A DNA stretch of 64,000 bases from Gonatopus flavifemur (Eukaryota; Arthropoda; Insecta; Hymenoptera; Dryinidae), in assembly GCA_018340375.1 (NCBI GenBank), contig JAFFJZ010000013.1, positions 7,790,501 to 7,854,500 on the forward strand, given 5' to 3'. Positions 53,990 through 64,000 of this stretch are shown here, piece by piece; position 1 is the stretch's first letter; each line of letters opens with the position of its first letter. The translations under genes and the position numbers were made by a program. The notes beneath the pieces were generated by a model. That model was not told the DNA's origin. It saw only the letters and a program-made list of their open reading frames with translations, and ran no database searches.

Positions 53990-55468
53990 AACTTTGTTCC
54001 CACAAATTTGTGGGGACACTAACCGCGTGTCCCCACAAATTTCTCGTGTATATGTATTCACAAATATGAATACAAATACTGTACTTGAAATACAATATTT
54101 ACTCATTCTTGCAATATGATTGAGCATTTGGAGGGTAATGATATCCATGTGCAAAGGAATGGCAAAGCGGTTACTGCCACAAGAAGAAAGTTTACGTGTC
54201 ATTCTACGTGGTTTTTACACAAAAATTTCAGAATTCAATGAAGTAATGTTTTTTTCATCCTTGGTCGGAAGATATTCGATACGTGTTTTTGGATTTTGTT
54301 TTTTGAGGCTTTTATTCGAAAATATGACTTTGTGAGAATCTAATGTTCCTGAAATCTCCTAATTTTTGAGTGCTTGTTACTTAAAATCTTTCAAACGTAT
54401 CAGATACTCCCATAGACATGAGAGTTAGCATTTTTCCCTTGTTTTCAATTCTGTGAATTTGATCATTAACATAATCAGCGTTAATTAGGAATTTTCCAAT
54501 TTGAAACTAAAAGTGAGATTTTTCAATGATGTGTAGTTGTGAATCTCTTTGTTTTTCCACAGAATGATCTGTAAATTATATGGAAAATTTAGCAATTGTT
54601 TCTATAGGGCAGATATCATAGTTTTCGAGAAATCAATTTTTTTGTGGCCACATTTGAGTTGTAATCCATGCGCGCGATGCGATGACGTGCTGCAAGCGTT
54701 ACGTTGCATCGTGAAGCGTGTTTTGGGAGGCCAATATTTCACAACGCAATACTTGGAGCACCTTATTGCGCCGCGCGCGTGACGTATAACTTGAATGTGA
54801 CCACAAAAAACCCATGTCCTGACAACTATGATATTCACCATCAAAGAAAAAATTTCGGAATGATCACTCTGTAAAAAAATGAAGACATTCTAAAGTATCT
54901 ATTAGTAACAAAGTTCAGTTCTTAGTACCTAATTGAAAAATTCTCAATTACTGCTGATTATATTGATTATCAAACTCACAAAATTAGAAAAGGGGAAAAA
55001 TGCTCTTATATATTTGGAAATTTTCAATACGTTTGAAAGATTACAAGTAGCAAGCACTTGAAAATTATGAGATTTCAAGGGATCATATTTCCGGGAAAAG
55101 GCTTAAAGAACGATAACCAAAAACATGTATCGAATATTTTTTGATCAAGTATCGAAAAAAACTACTCCATTGAACTCTCAAATTTGAGTGTGAAAACCAC
55201 GTGGGACAACCCTTATGCATGATTATATTTGCTGAGGAAACCAGAAAATACATGTATGAACCATTGTTCATTCCTTCCAGATGATTGAAAATAATATCTG
55301 CAGGCAAAATAAGGTTGGCCAAATTGTTTATGAGCTATAAGCATTGCAACCTTCGCCACAGCAATATGAATTCCCATAATTTTGTAAAGACTTGACTCTG
55401 TGTTCGCACAAATTTGTGGAGACATCAACCGCGTGTGCCCACAAATTTCTGAGGACTTGATTATATAA
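53990..55468. repeat. Foldback with two arms and a central palindrome
   Basis: CCACAAATTTGTGGGGACA...ACCGCGTGT occurs at about 54003 and again near 55410. Segments on either side of the centre are inverted (GTACTTGAAAGATT-like stretches and AGCATTTTTCCC against GGGGAAAAATGCT). In addition 53740-53860 is a direct copy of 55235-55370. No gene; the short frames here are chance. Confidence 0.65.
54645..54805. mobile_element. Central palindromic insert with CG-rich core
   Basis: TTTTTTGTGGCCACATTTGA faces its reverse (near TGAATGTGACCACAAAAAA), enclosing a core with GCGCGCG on both sides. About 160 bp, GC-richer than its AT-rich host repeat. Probably a MITE at the foldback centre. Confidence 0.65.
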
Positions 55469-56587
55469 TATATGGGGCATTTTATACCGAACCGACCACT
55501 TTTGACCTCGACCCCTTTCAATTTGGCTGCAAATCGTTTGACCCAATCAAAAAAGAAGTTATAAATTTTTGAAAAAAATGGCTCTTTTTTAAGATTGTCA
55601 TATCTTTGTGGAAAATTGATCATTCGGGACGTTTCTTTTCAAAATCTTCGTAATTAGATGTACTTTCAAGAAATTTTGGATAATAAACTCTATGAAATTT
55701 TCGCGGTATTTGGGAAAAACCGTGAATTTTTCGAAGTTTGCCAGCTTAAATGTTTCTTTCATCCCCTCAAGAAAACCTTCAATCAATTCCACGGTGATCT
55801 CCGCGAATTCCAGAGTGGGCCGGATTCCCTTCCTATTCTTTTTCATTAAAGAAAAAAGTTTCAATTTTTCAAAATTTTTCTTTAGAAATCTCGTTCATGT
55901 GAAAAATAAATGCAAGTAGATTCACATTTTTTTGGTTGCAGAATCCAAATACGTAGTTATTTTTGCAACAATCGTTATCCATTATTTCACAAAAAAAAAT
56001 CCAATTTACTCACATATCACAAACACATAAGAAAACATTTTTCCAGAATTTTCCTCGTGAAAATTTGGACAAAACGATCTACTAAACACAAGTGGATCAT
56101 TTATTTCCATTTACAATCCAAACAAATTATTTCCGAACTGTTTAGGTTCTTTTAGTTTTTTCAGCCTGGCTCATTCTCGGAAGTAGTGAGCAGGAATCCT
56201 CGAATATATTTGATAGATGACTTGATTAACGATATATGTATGTTACTATGCATATCTCAGATGCATTGAATAAGTGATATATTCCAAAATCTTTTAGTGA
56301 TTCAAGTATCATATACATTATGTTTGGAATGAAATGCAACATGATGTAAATACAATATTAATATGTGTTTGATACGTATTTGAAATCCAAGGCGCGGGGA
56401 GGTTCCTGTACTGCATTGTTCCAATAATCATTCATTTTCTGGAAGTGACGCGTTCTGTTCGGAACAAACTCTTTTTATTTCGACAGTTCAATTGGAAAAT
56501 GAATGAAGTTCCAAGAAAGTTTCAACAGTGTACATTCTTCAATTGCATATCATAAACATCATCATAATCTTTGAATCTCAAAGAGTA

Positions 56588-56714
56588 AAAATCTCACTGA
56601 ACAGTAAGATAGGCTCCCTTCTGACTGCTTAGAGAGTGGAATTCCACTTTGTTCGAGTGAGAATTAACTCTTTAGGCCGTCAGAAGGGAACCTATATTTC
56701 CGTTCGAGTGAGAT
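56588..56714. mobile_element. Palindromic MITE near the left TIR
   Basis: AAAATCTCACTGAACAG and GGCTCCCTTCTGAC face their reverse (GTCAGAAGGGAACC, CGAGTGAGATT). About 127 bp, loop near 56650. Confidence 0.75.
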
Positions 56715-57004
56715 TCCCGCTATTTCAGATTTAGAGAATATTTATCAAGAAAATTATGTGAGAAGCAATGAAATGTTGACTGTAATCCTTTCAAATGTCG
56801 ACTTTATTACGGAAATACAAAGACTTACAAATAGTTAGATAAAAAAAATATATTATTATAATCACTGTTATCATTATCATCATTATACAAGCGTGTTTTC
56901 CTCAATATGAATATAATTTCCACAAAATTTGTGGTTGGTATAAAATGTTTTGTATGGTTATATGATAATAAATGGCCAACGTACATAACATTCTCTCATA
57001 CATA

Positions 57005-58600
57005 TTAAGTGAGTTTCGAAGCTTGAGAGTCTTTTTTTGTTTCAATTTTCTTGAATAAATCATTGAAGAAACTTCGTCCCTTCGGACGCAAATATCGCAA
57101 TAAGGACTGGACATCTTTCATTTTCTTCTTTGTGATACCAACACAATCTGTTTGCGGTGCATTTTCCAAATCATCCAGTGTTACAGAAAATTCAATAAAC
57201 TATGTAACCGGATTGCTGTCGTACTTTTCAAAAACGTCTATTTGACCGTTTGGATGGTAATTGATCCTAACTGCTTTACTAATTGATAATTTCTTTGGAA
57301 TTTCACATGTGTTCTCCAGAATCAGTTCAAAATTGGAAACTTTATAGTCGGTATGCTGTACTATAATAAAAGGAGGATTTCTCGCAGATCTTACGATTTC
57401 TAAGTATTTATCCTCTGTCTCAATTACTTCTAAGGATTTCTTCTTCTGCTCATACATACCAAAATTACGATCACATTGGCAGTAAGAATGTCCTCTAATT
57501 GAGTAAACGTGTTGAATTTCCAACTGGAGATATGTAGATAATAATCATAAGAATCTTAGCACTGTGTAATTGCGATTTTGTCCTCCACAACCATCAGAAA
57601 AAAGGAAAATTTTATCGTAACATTGGAGTCCAAGTTCTTTAGTAATGCAATGCAACAAAAGGTTGCAAACTGTGTTGCCTCCCTTTTTGAATAATCCTTC
57701 TATTTGAGGGTACATGTAACTTTTTTTTGCTGGTCCGAAAGTATGTATATTGAATATGTGAAGCCACAATAATCGTTTATAGAATTGGTCAGATACAGGA
57801 ATTTTCGGGAGAGAAAGATTTTGACCAAAGTCAAATTCACAGCTTAAAACATTTTGTTGCGATAACATACTGGATTTTAGGCATTTATATAACTCCAGAC
57901 TTTTTTTATGATTCGCAAGATCTTCTGCTTTGCCTGGATTCCTTTCATTCTCGAAACAAAAATTGCACACATCAGTGCAGTTGACGAAAGTCGAAATTGA
58001 CGTTACGATTGAAATATTTCCTGTACGTTGATTCATCAATCGGAGGCCTAGGATCATTTGTCATAGCAGAATAATATTCTAAAAATAACTCATACAATTT
58101 TTTTAGCATTAAGTCTGGGAAGTCAAAATATTTCGATTTAGAATGCTCGCGAGTATAATGAGATTCCGAATGGGGAATGGATTGACAGTGCTGTTGTATT
58201 AATTTTTTGACAGTGTCTGTTATTCTAACAGTATGACTTTTGTCATGACCACGATTATCGCCTAAAGACTCATTATTTTGAAGTTTTTTTTGGATTGTTT
58301 CGAACCGTGATTTATTTATTTGAAACAGCTTCAGTAGGAAATTTCGGCAAACAGGTGTGCTGGTATTTGGGGAATTAAGAGTATATTACCACAAAGTAAT
58401 TTCCTTCCCAGCGTTTTGGTTTTGTCCTGGCGAATATTTTCTTTTCATCATCCCTCTCAGAATAGCGTTTTGCACATCGTAGGAACCGGACTTCCAAAAA
58501 ATCTCGAAGCTTTCTTTTCGATCAAGATTAGCAACGTTCTTAAAGCAATTTTTGACACAACACGACTCCACAGCGTTGAAAACTTTTGCGGCAATCACGT
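57005..58600 (-). pseudogene. Transposase-like protein with SDGCGGQN motif, broken
   Basis: Presumed transposase of the long-TIR element. From 58600 it reads IAAKVFNAVESCCVKNCFKN and SFEIFWKSGSYDVQNAILRG. After a TAA (58384-58386) it continues CRNFLLKLFQINKSRFETIQ and HSESHYTREHSKSKYFDFPD. A frameshift near 58010 restores CTDVCNFCFENERNPGKAED. Then LSLPKIPVSDQFYKRLLWLH, FSDGCGGQNRNYTVLRFL, a stop at 57545, HVYSIRGHSYCQCDRNFG, and a final stop near 57200 with PQTDCVGITKKKMKDVQSLL beyond. Paired cysteines (CCVKNC, CNFC), the SD-x-C-x-GQN block and RGHS-x-x-QCDR are shared by a large group of insect proteins often annotated with DUF7869. I infer a transposase from its position between long TIRs; catalytic chemistry is not shown. 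It cannot be functional here. Confidence 0.75.
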
Positions 58601-59874
58601 TCCCTGACTTTGAAACATATTGTTCCCCCTACGACGTTTTATTGGTTCATGTTAAACGCCAGTTTGGGTTTGATGAGTGCATTGATTTTGGTTGTAAATA
58701 CAAACTGCATCCGCGGAGAGAAATCGATTGTGAGGTATAATGTTGATTAGGAAAATATTTCAAATAAATTATTCCGCTTTATGATAATAATCGAATTCGT
58801 TATTTGAGTATTCCTTACAAATGTAACTACTATTACTTCATGAGTCTTTTTAAACCTTCAAAATTCTTATAAAGTCATCTTTTTTGCCTATATTGTTTTT
58901 GTAGAACTCTGAATAATTCTCATTAACTTTGGATATCTCTTGCGGAAAGTCATGAATTTCAGGGAGAATAAGATTTTTGGAGAGTTTAACACTTTTCTTG
59001 ACATAGGAATATTAAGATTTTCAGAAAATCTGAGTGAGAGTTCTGGAGACTTCTCAAGAGTTTTCACTATGGAACTACAATAGAATGGTGGTCATATTCA
59101 CTATGTTTCATAAGAAATTTCGTCATAGTTCAGTCTGTTCCTTCGTCACAATAATCTCATAGTAAATCTAACTACAAAAATTTCCTTTCGTGTACGATTA
59201 GAATACAGATGATGATACTATGAAAATACAAAGTAAGTAAAATAATTGTGAGTATATTACTCCCATAATATAGGAAGTTTGACTGTAAGAATCTTATATT
59301 GTAGCAGTAAATAGATAGTTAATACCATTAAACGTATAGATATTACCAGTGAGTATCCACATTTGTATAATACGATTAGTACACTGTTGAAAAAGGCTAA
59401 CACCAAATTGATGGACTTATATACACACCGGGATTGTGTACAGATTATAATCAAATCGGTGGTAATTCTCAATAATACCATCACATATCTGTGTAAAGTC
59501 AACACAGTTCGGGAATAAAAGTTTATCACAGAATTGATGGACTTATATACACACCAAAAAATGGTTACGCGAGTTCAAATTTCTAACAGTGTATAATCCA
59601 TTTCTCTCCGTGGGTCTGATTCGATTGCATGAGAAATCTCACAATGAGCTTATTGGAAATTAATAAATGTGCCATTCAAAATTTGTATATTAAGATCAGT
59701 ATACCTCATTCCGACATGATTTTCTTACAGCAGATTTCCACGAAGTTTCTCTTTTCTGTCGTTTACGACCAGTATCTTCATTTACATTCTCAGTGGACAT
59801 ATTGACAAACTTTCAAACAATATTCCTTGTTCGTTATTGAAGAAAATCATTACCAATTTATCAAAATAAAAAGA
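58601..59874. other. No gene; internal part of the long-TIR element
   Basis: AT-rich. About 59030-59194 is a diverged copy of the 43108-43319 MITE (reverse right end CACGAAAGGAAATTTTTGTA, with GAACAGACTGAACTATGA). Frames at 59257-59529 are chance. Confidence 0.45.
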
Positions 59875-60325
59875 GTTTGTTCGGAACAGAACGCGTCACT
59901 TTCAGAAAATGAATGATTATTGGAACAATAAGACGATCATAAACGCAACGTTCTGAACTTGTTTCGGAAGAAGATATAAACAAAACACTATGCAGTACAG
60001 AAACCCCGCCGCGCCTTGGATTTCAAATACGTATCGAACACATAAAAATATTGTATTTACATTATGTTGCATTTCATTCCAAACATAATGTATATGATAC
60101 TTGAATCACTGAAAGATTTTGGAATATATCACTTATTGAATCCATCTGAGATATGCATAGTAATATACGTATATCGTTGATCAAATCATCTATCAAATAC
60201 ATTCGAGGATTCCTGCTCACTACTTCCGAGGATGAGCCAGGCTGAAAAAACTAAAAGAACCTAAACAGTTCGGAAATAATTTGTTTGGATTGTAGTTGAA
60301 AATAAATGATCCACTTGGGTTTAGT

Positions 60326-60460
60326 GGTAGGGGGTCTTTTAGCCGAAAAAGTTTTTCGCCGAATTTTCCGCATTGGATAATAACTAGTATTTCCTAGGGA
60401 TTCGTGGTTACCTTTATTGGATCTGCCAATGAACAAATTTCGGCGAAAAGACCCCCTACC
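60326..60460. mobile_element. MITE inside right TIR, perfect 8-bp TSD
   Basis: Ends GGTAGGGGGTCTTTT and (reverse) GGTAGGGGGTCTTTTCGCCG, with the perfect duplication GGTTTAGT (60318-60325, 60461-60468). The left TIR of the host element shows the uninterrupted site (GATCTACTAAAC...). 135 bp, hAT-type by duplication length. Confidence 0.93.
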
Positions 60461-60644
60461 GGTTTAGTAGATGGTTTTGTGCAAATTTTCACGAGGAAAA
60501 TTCTGGGAAAATGTTTTTTTTATGTGTTTGTGATATGTGAGTAAATTGAATTTTTTTTGGTGAAATAATGGATAACGATTGTTGCAAAAATAACTACGTA
60601 TTCGGATTCTGCAACCAAAACAATGTAAATCTATGTTGGAGAAT

Positions 60645-61475
60645 CAAAGTATTAGAATTATTTTAATACTCATTTGAATATGATCATTATATTTGAATGA
60701 ATAATCCAGAAATAAAAAAAATGTTTAGTACGACATCTAGGCCTCAGCAAAAACTGTTTCGTTGAGACATTTTCCCTCGAAATCCCATAGTTTGTTCGCA
60801 AAAACGTTATGAATAATCAAATTGTTTATCAGGAAAACAATGGTCAACGAATCTTGTAAAAAGGTTGGATACTTGAATTTTCAACCAGAAAAACATGCAT
60901 CTATGTTGAGAAATCAGGTGAATACAACCTTCCCTTTTGTTCGTTATGTTCAGCCGTTGAACGACGTGAGATTGTGAAAAATTTCTATTCCGCGCTAATA
61001 AATAAATCGCTGTATTTTCCAAACTAGTGATCCAATCGATCTGAAAATTTCCACAAAGTTTGTCCATACACTAGCGAACAACTTTGTCGCTTGAAGTCGC
61101 TTGAATTTTGTCGTGTGACGTCACGGCCTGGACAATACATATACCGCGGTTCGAGCGCTCGCCCGGTTATTCGATCCGAGGCCTCAATTTTACACTCAAG
61201 GATGCAACAGGTTACATCACATCTGTTACACGAATGTTATGTTGCGTCTACGAAAATGGAATTGTTCAAAAATGATGAAACATTATATTTATGTAACAGC
61301 TGCAATGTAACTCGTTTCGTCTTTGAGCATGGAATTATAAGTTAAAATTCCATTGCATTCAACATTCTTGTAACAAAAAATGTGATGAGTTAAGGTGGCT
61401 TCCTAGCCACTAGTTATAAGTTTGGACTTTGAATTGAGTATGTTATACCGGAAGATCATTTACTTGCATTTATTT
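60645..61475. other. Insertion of unknown type in right TIR
   Basis: About 830 bp separates two parts of the right arm that are adjacent in the left arm. Part of it (about 60957-61090) recurs in reverse at 62575-62690 (GACAAACTTT-GTGGAA, GATTGGATCACTAGTT). A short GC-rich patch lies near 61130-61180. No protein family recognised. Confidence 0.6.
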
Positions 61476-61968
61476 TCTACATGAACAAAGTTTCTGGAAA
61501 AAAATTTGGAAAAATTGAAAATTTTTTCTTCCAATTGAAAAGAAAATAGCAAGAAAATTCGGCCCACTCTGGGAGTGGCGGGCTCACCGCAGAAATCATC
61601 GAAGTTTTTTTGGAAAGATAAGACAAATTAAAAATGGCGAACTTCGAAAAATTCACGGTTTTCCCAAAAAAACGCGAAAATTTCATAAAATTTATGATCT
61701 GAAATTTCTCGTGTATTTTTTCTAAAGTACATTCAATCACGAAGATTTGGAAAAAACGTCCCGATTTATCAATTTCCGACAAAGATATGGCAATTGGAAA
61801 AGAAGCCATTTTTTCAAAAATTCCTAACTTCTTTCTGATTGGGTCAAAAACTTTGAAAAAATTCTGAGAACTGTTTTGCATGGGGTAGAAGAGGAAAAAA
61901 AACTCCCGGTCGAATCGAAAGCGGTCGAGGTCAAAAATGGTCGATTTGGTATGGAATGTCCCATATAT

Positions 61969-62775
61969 ATGTATAAGAGTATTAATACAAGTATTAGACT
62001 TAGAATACAATATTCACTCGTTCTTCCAATACGTACGACTTGGTCCGGCTCGTCCACCAAATTCGGCACAGGAGTTGCGCGCGAGTACGACTTCAATTAC
62101 GTTTAACATCTAAGCCAGATTTGGTGTAGGAGTCACACTAAATCGTACGTACCAACGCTGCGCCTCATTGAAATGACTAGGCATGATTGAGATTAGGCAC
62201 CGAAATTCTTCCAGTGAGATGGAACCGATAAAAATCAGTTTCTGAAAGTGAAATGAATATAAGTATCTGTTCACCACTTTTCTCTAGGATTGATAGTTTT
62301 CGAGAAAACAAATAAAAACTCCCTATATTTTCGCACCAAAAATCAATGTTTTTCAATATTAAACTCGTTCTAACTCGGTCATTTTTCGATGTATCATAAT
62401 AAATCTTGCGGATTCTGATTTGTAAGACTTTCGCAAAGACGACAGTGTTGGAAAAAATCGTGAGAGTTAATAACAATCAATTAATTTTTTAATCCGAAGT
62501 GAAAACTATGTTTTCCATACTTCGCATGAAAAAAGTGTCGAGGGAAATATGAGCTACAAAAAACTTCCAGTGACAAAGTTGTTCGTTAGGGTATGGACAA
62601 ACTTTTTGGGAAGTTTCAGATTGATTGGACCATTAGTTCACACAATACAGCGATATATTCATCAACGCGCAACAGAAATTGATCACAATTTGGGGTCGTT
62701 TACCGACTGAATATCAGAGTCCATTGGAAACATTTTATTCACGCAATTTTGCAACCTAGGTCTATGTGTTTTGGG
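61969..62775. other. No gene; repeat remnant
   Basis: The start (about 61975-62035) resembles 54046-54115 (GAATACAATATTCACTCGTT), consistent with the long-TIR element having inserted into a copy of that foldback repeat. About 62575-62690 is inverted relative to 60957-61090. Otherwise unassigned. Confidence 0.5.
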
Positions 62776-62896
62776 TCAGTGAATTCGAATATCGAATATG
62801 TTTAACAAGAAATTCGAATTTTTTTGACGACTTGTGGTGCGAGCCCCTAAGCTGCAGCCTAGTCAGCCTATCCTCAAATCCAGCCCTGGATATTCA
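62776..62896. mobile_element. hAT terminus, solo fragment
   Basis: Reverse complement begins CAGGGCTGGATTTGAGGATA, then GGCTGACTAGGCTGCAGCTT and AGGGGCTCGCACCAC. This matches the form of termini of Ac/Tip100-type hAT elements in animals. No partner end is found in the window. Confidence 0.6.
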
Positions 62897-64000
62897 AATT
62901 CCATAATCTTCCAAAATTGAACGACCATTTTACGAATTGCCATTAACTTTCAACCAGGGTTCCCATATGGTACATGAAGACATTTACATCAGATCAAGTC
63001 CCTATAAATTTGTAAGGACATATGAGTTCCTAATGACAAATTTCGATTTCTTGGGGATTCTTAAGTAGTATTTTGAATAATCAATTCCTCACTGATTTTA
63101 TAGTTTTGAAGCGTTGATTCGATATGAATCTGTCGTTTTCAATTATGTGCATAGTTTTGAATGGGAAGGGGCTATATCGTAATGATGTTTTTCGATTATA
63201 TGATTTTTTTCCCATGGTTTTGATCATCGATATCAGACAAATTATCATCTGAATTATAACATGAGAAATTTTATTTGAACTGAGAAGATCTTTTCTTTCT
63301 GTAAGAAACATCTGAACATTTTCAAATCAATCAGGTAATCATTGTTGACTTGATTATGTTACGTCAAAAGTATTTCACTTTTTCAATGACCGACGATGAT
63401 GCATTACATAAAAGAAAAACATTGGATGATCGAGTTCAATGTTCCCTTAAGAATTTGATTTCCAATTTAGCTAGTGAATTGTACTAGACAAGGACTGGAG
63501 AAAGGATAACGTTAAATGAAAATTTGCTTTGTTTTAATACTGAAATGCATTTGTGTATATTTTGAAATTTAGGGAATACATTGATATAGGGATTTTATTC
63601 AATTCATTAATAAAGAGATAAATTTATTTAATCCAAATAATAGTTTTATTATCAAGGATTTATGAATGTTGACTAATGAAATATTGTCAACTTTACTAGA
63701 GAAAGAGAAGTTACTTGGGTAATCTTATCTGATCGAAGATGTATGGAGGAGATAATTTTCTAAAGAGAATTTCCGTTTTAAGACTGAAGACTTATGAATT
63801 TACCAATTCGGTAATAAAAGGAAAAGTGAAATAGACATTTCACATTCATATTCTCGGAAGGTTACTCAGTAGGAATTTAATGTGAAACTTTTAGTTCATG
63901 CTATAGGGAAGAAGTAGAAAAATTCAATAAAGGAAGAGAAAAATACATTGAAACAAAATGAAAGAAAGATAGAGGAGAAAAATAAGCTCTGAGGGTTACT
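62897..64000. other. No gene seen
   Basis: AT-rich, unassigned to the end of the window. The minus-strand frame at 63081-63311 has no family features. Confidence 0.45.

Larger units (their letters stand above)
55469..61968 (-). mobile_element. 6.5-kb DNA transposon, ~1-kb TIRs
   Basis: The left arm (about 55469-56510) is matched in reverse by the right arm in two blocks (61970-61475 and 60640-59875). Landmarks in both: GACCTCGACC, ATTTTCGCG, GAATCCAAATACG/CGTATTCGG, CCAATTTACTCACATATCAC and CGAACTGTTTAGGTTC. Ends read ATATGGGGCATTTTATACC and reverse ATATGGGACATTCCATACC. A transposase-like pseudogene lies between the arms. The right arm carries two later insertions. The TSD cannot be read because the flanks are TATA-rich. 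Confidence 0.85.

Overview
This is eukaryotic, AT-rich, repeat-dense DNA. The transposon families present (piggyBac, BEL/Pao, Tip100-like hAT, DD41D Tc1/mariner, RTE-type LINE, many short inverted-repeat elements) fit an insect genome. Hymenoptera is plausible but the sequence does not prove it. I found no confident host gene, tRNA, rRNA or CRISPR array. Almost everything recognisable is mobile DNA inserted into other mobile or satellite DNA.

Layout. 1-830: a foldback plus about 271-bp tandem units. 1394-2956: a decayed piggyBac transposase. 3430-5900: an ATATATG-rich repeat and a non-autonomous element inserted into a conserved repeat with an 8-bp target duplication. 6735-8632: two different satellite-like arrays, one split by a MITE. 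9217-11074: minus-strand open frames of unknown origin. 11050-16805: GATCC-rich imperfect palindromic DNA around a nearly full-length but broken RTE-like LINE (13437-16498). 17614-18139: two MITEs. 18463-25516: an intact, young BEL/Pao retrotransposon (1,778-residue gag-pol on the minus strand, near-identical LTRs, tRNA-Tyr-type primer site, TSD GAGTG). 26157-27620: a non-autonomous hAT element. 28230-28785: an ORF1-like fragment and a mariner C-terminus.

The main structure is 29898-53168. The two ends carry matching hAT-type termini (CATAGGCGTGCCCA) and a perfect 8-bp duplication (ATGAACGC). Joining the outer flanks rebuilds a small MITE with both its ends, so this looks like one 23.3-kb insertion. 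Its own Tip100/ZMYM-type transposase lies at 30404-33656. The rest is a nest of later insertions: two long-TIR DD41D mariners (35907-37951, 39757-42202), a GC-richer palindromic-ended element (35197-38476), a hAT (42865-45369), a 2.6-kb foldback (46678-49240), a hAT MITE (50521-51008), a mariner-type foldback (51806-52503) and many MITEs.

53200-55470 is more foldback DNA. 55469-61968 is a 6.5-kb DNA transposon with TIRs of about 1 kb and a decayed transposase-like gene carrying an SDGCGGQN motif. The last 2 kb hold a hAT terminus and unassigned AT-rich DNA. Only the BEL/Pao element looks capable of coding its own mobility; one DD41D mariner is one frameshift away from an open frame. The value of the window is its readable insertion history: several nested events have exact target duplications and a homologous empty copy alongside.
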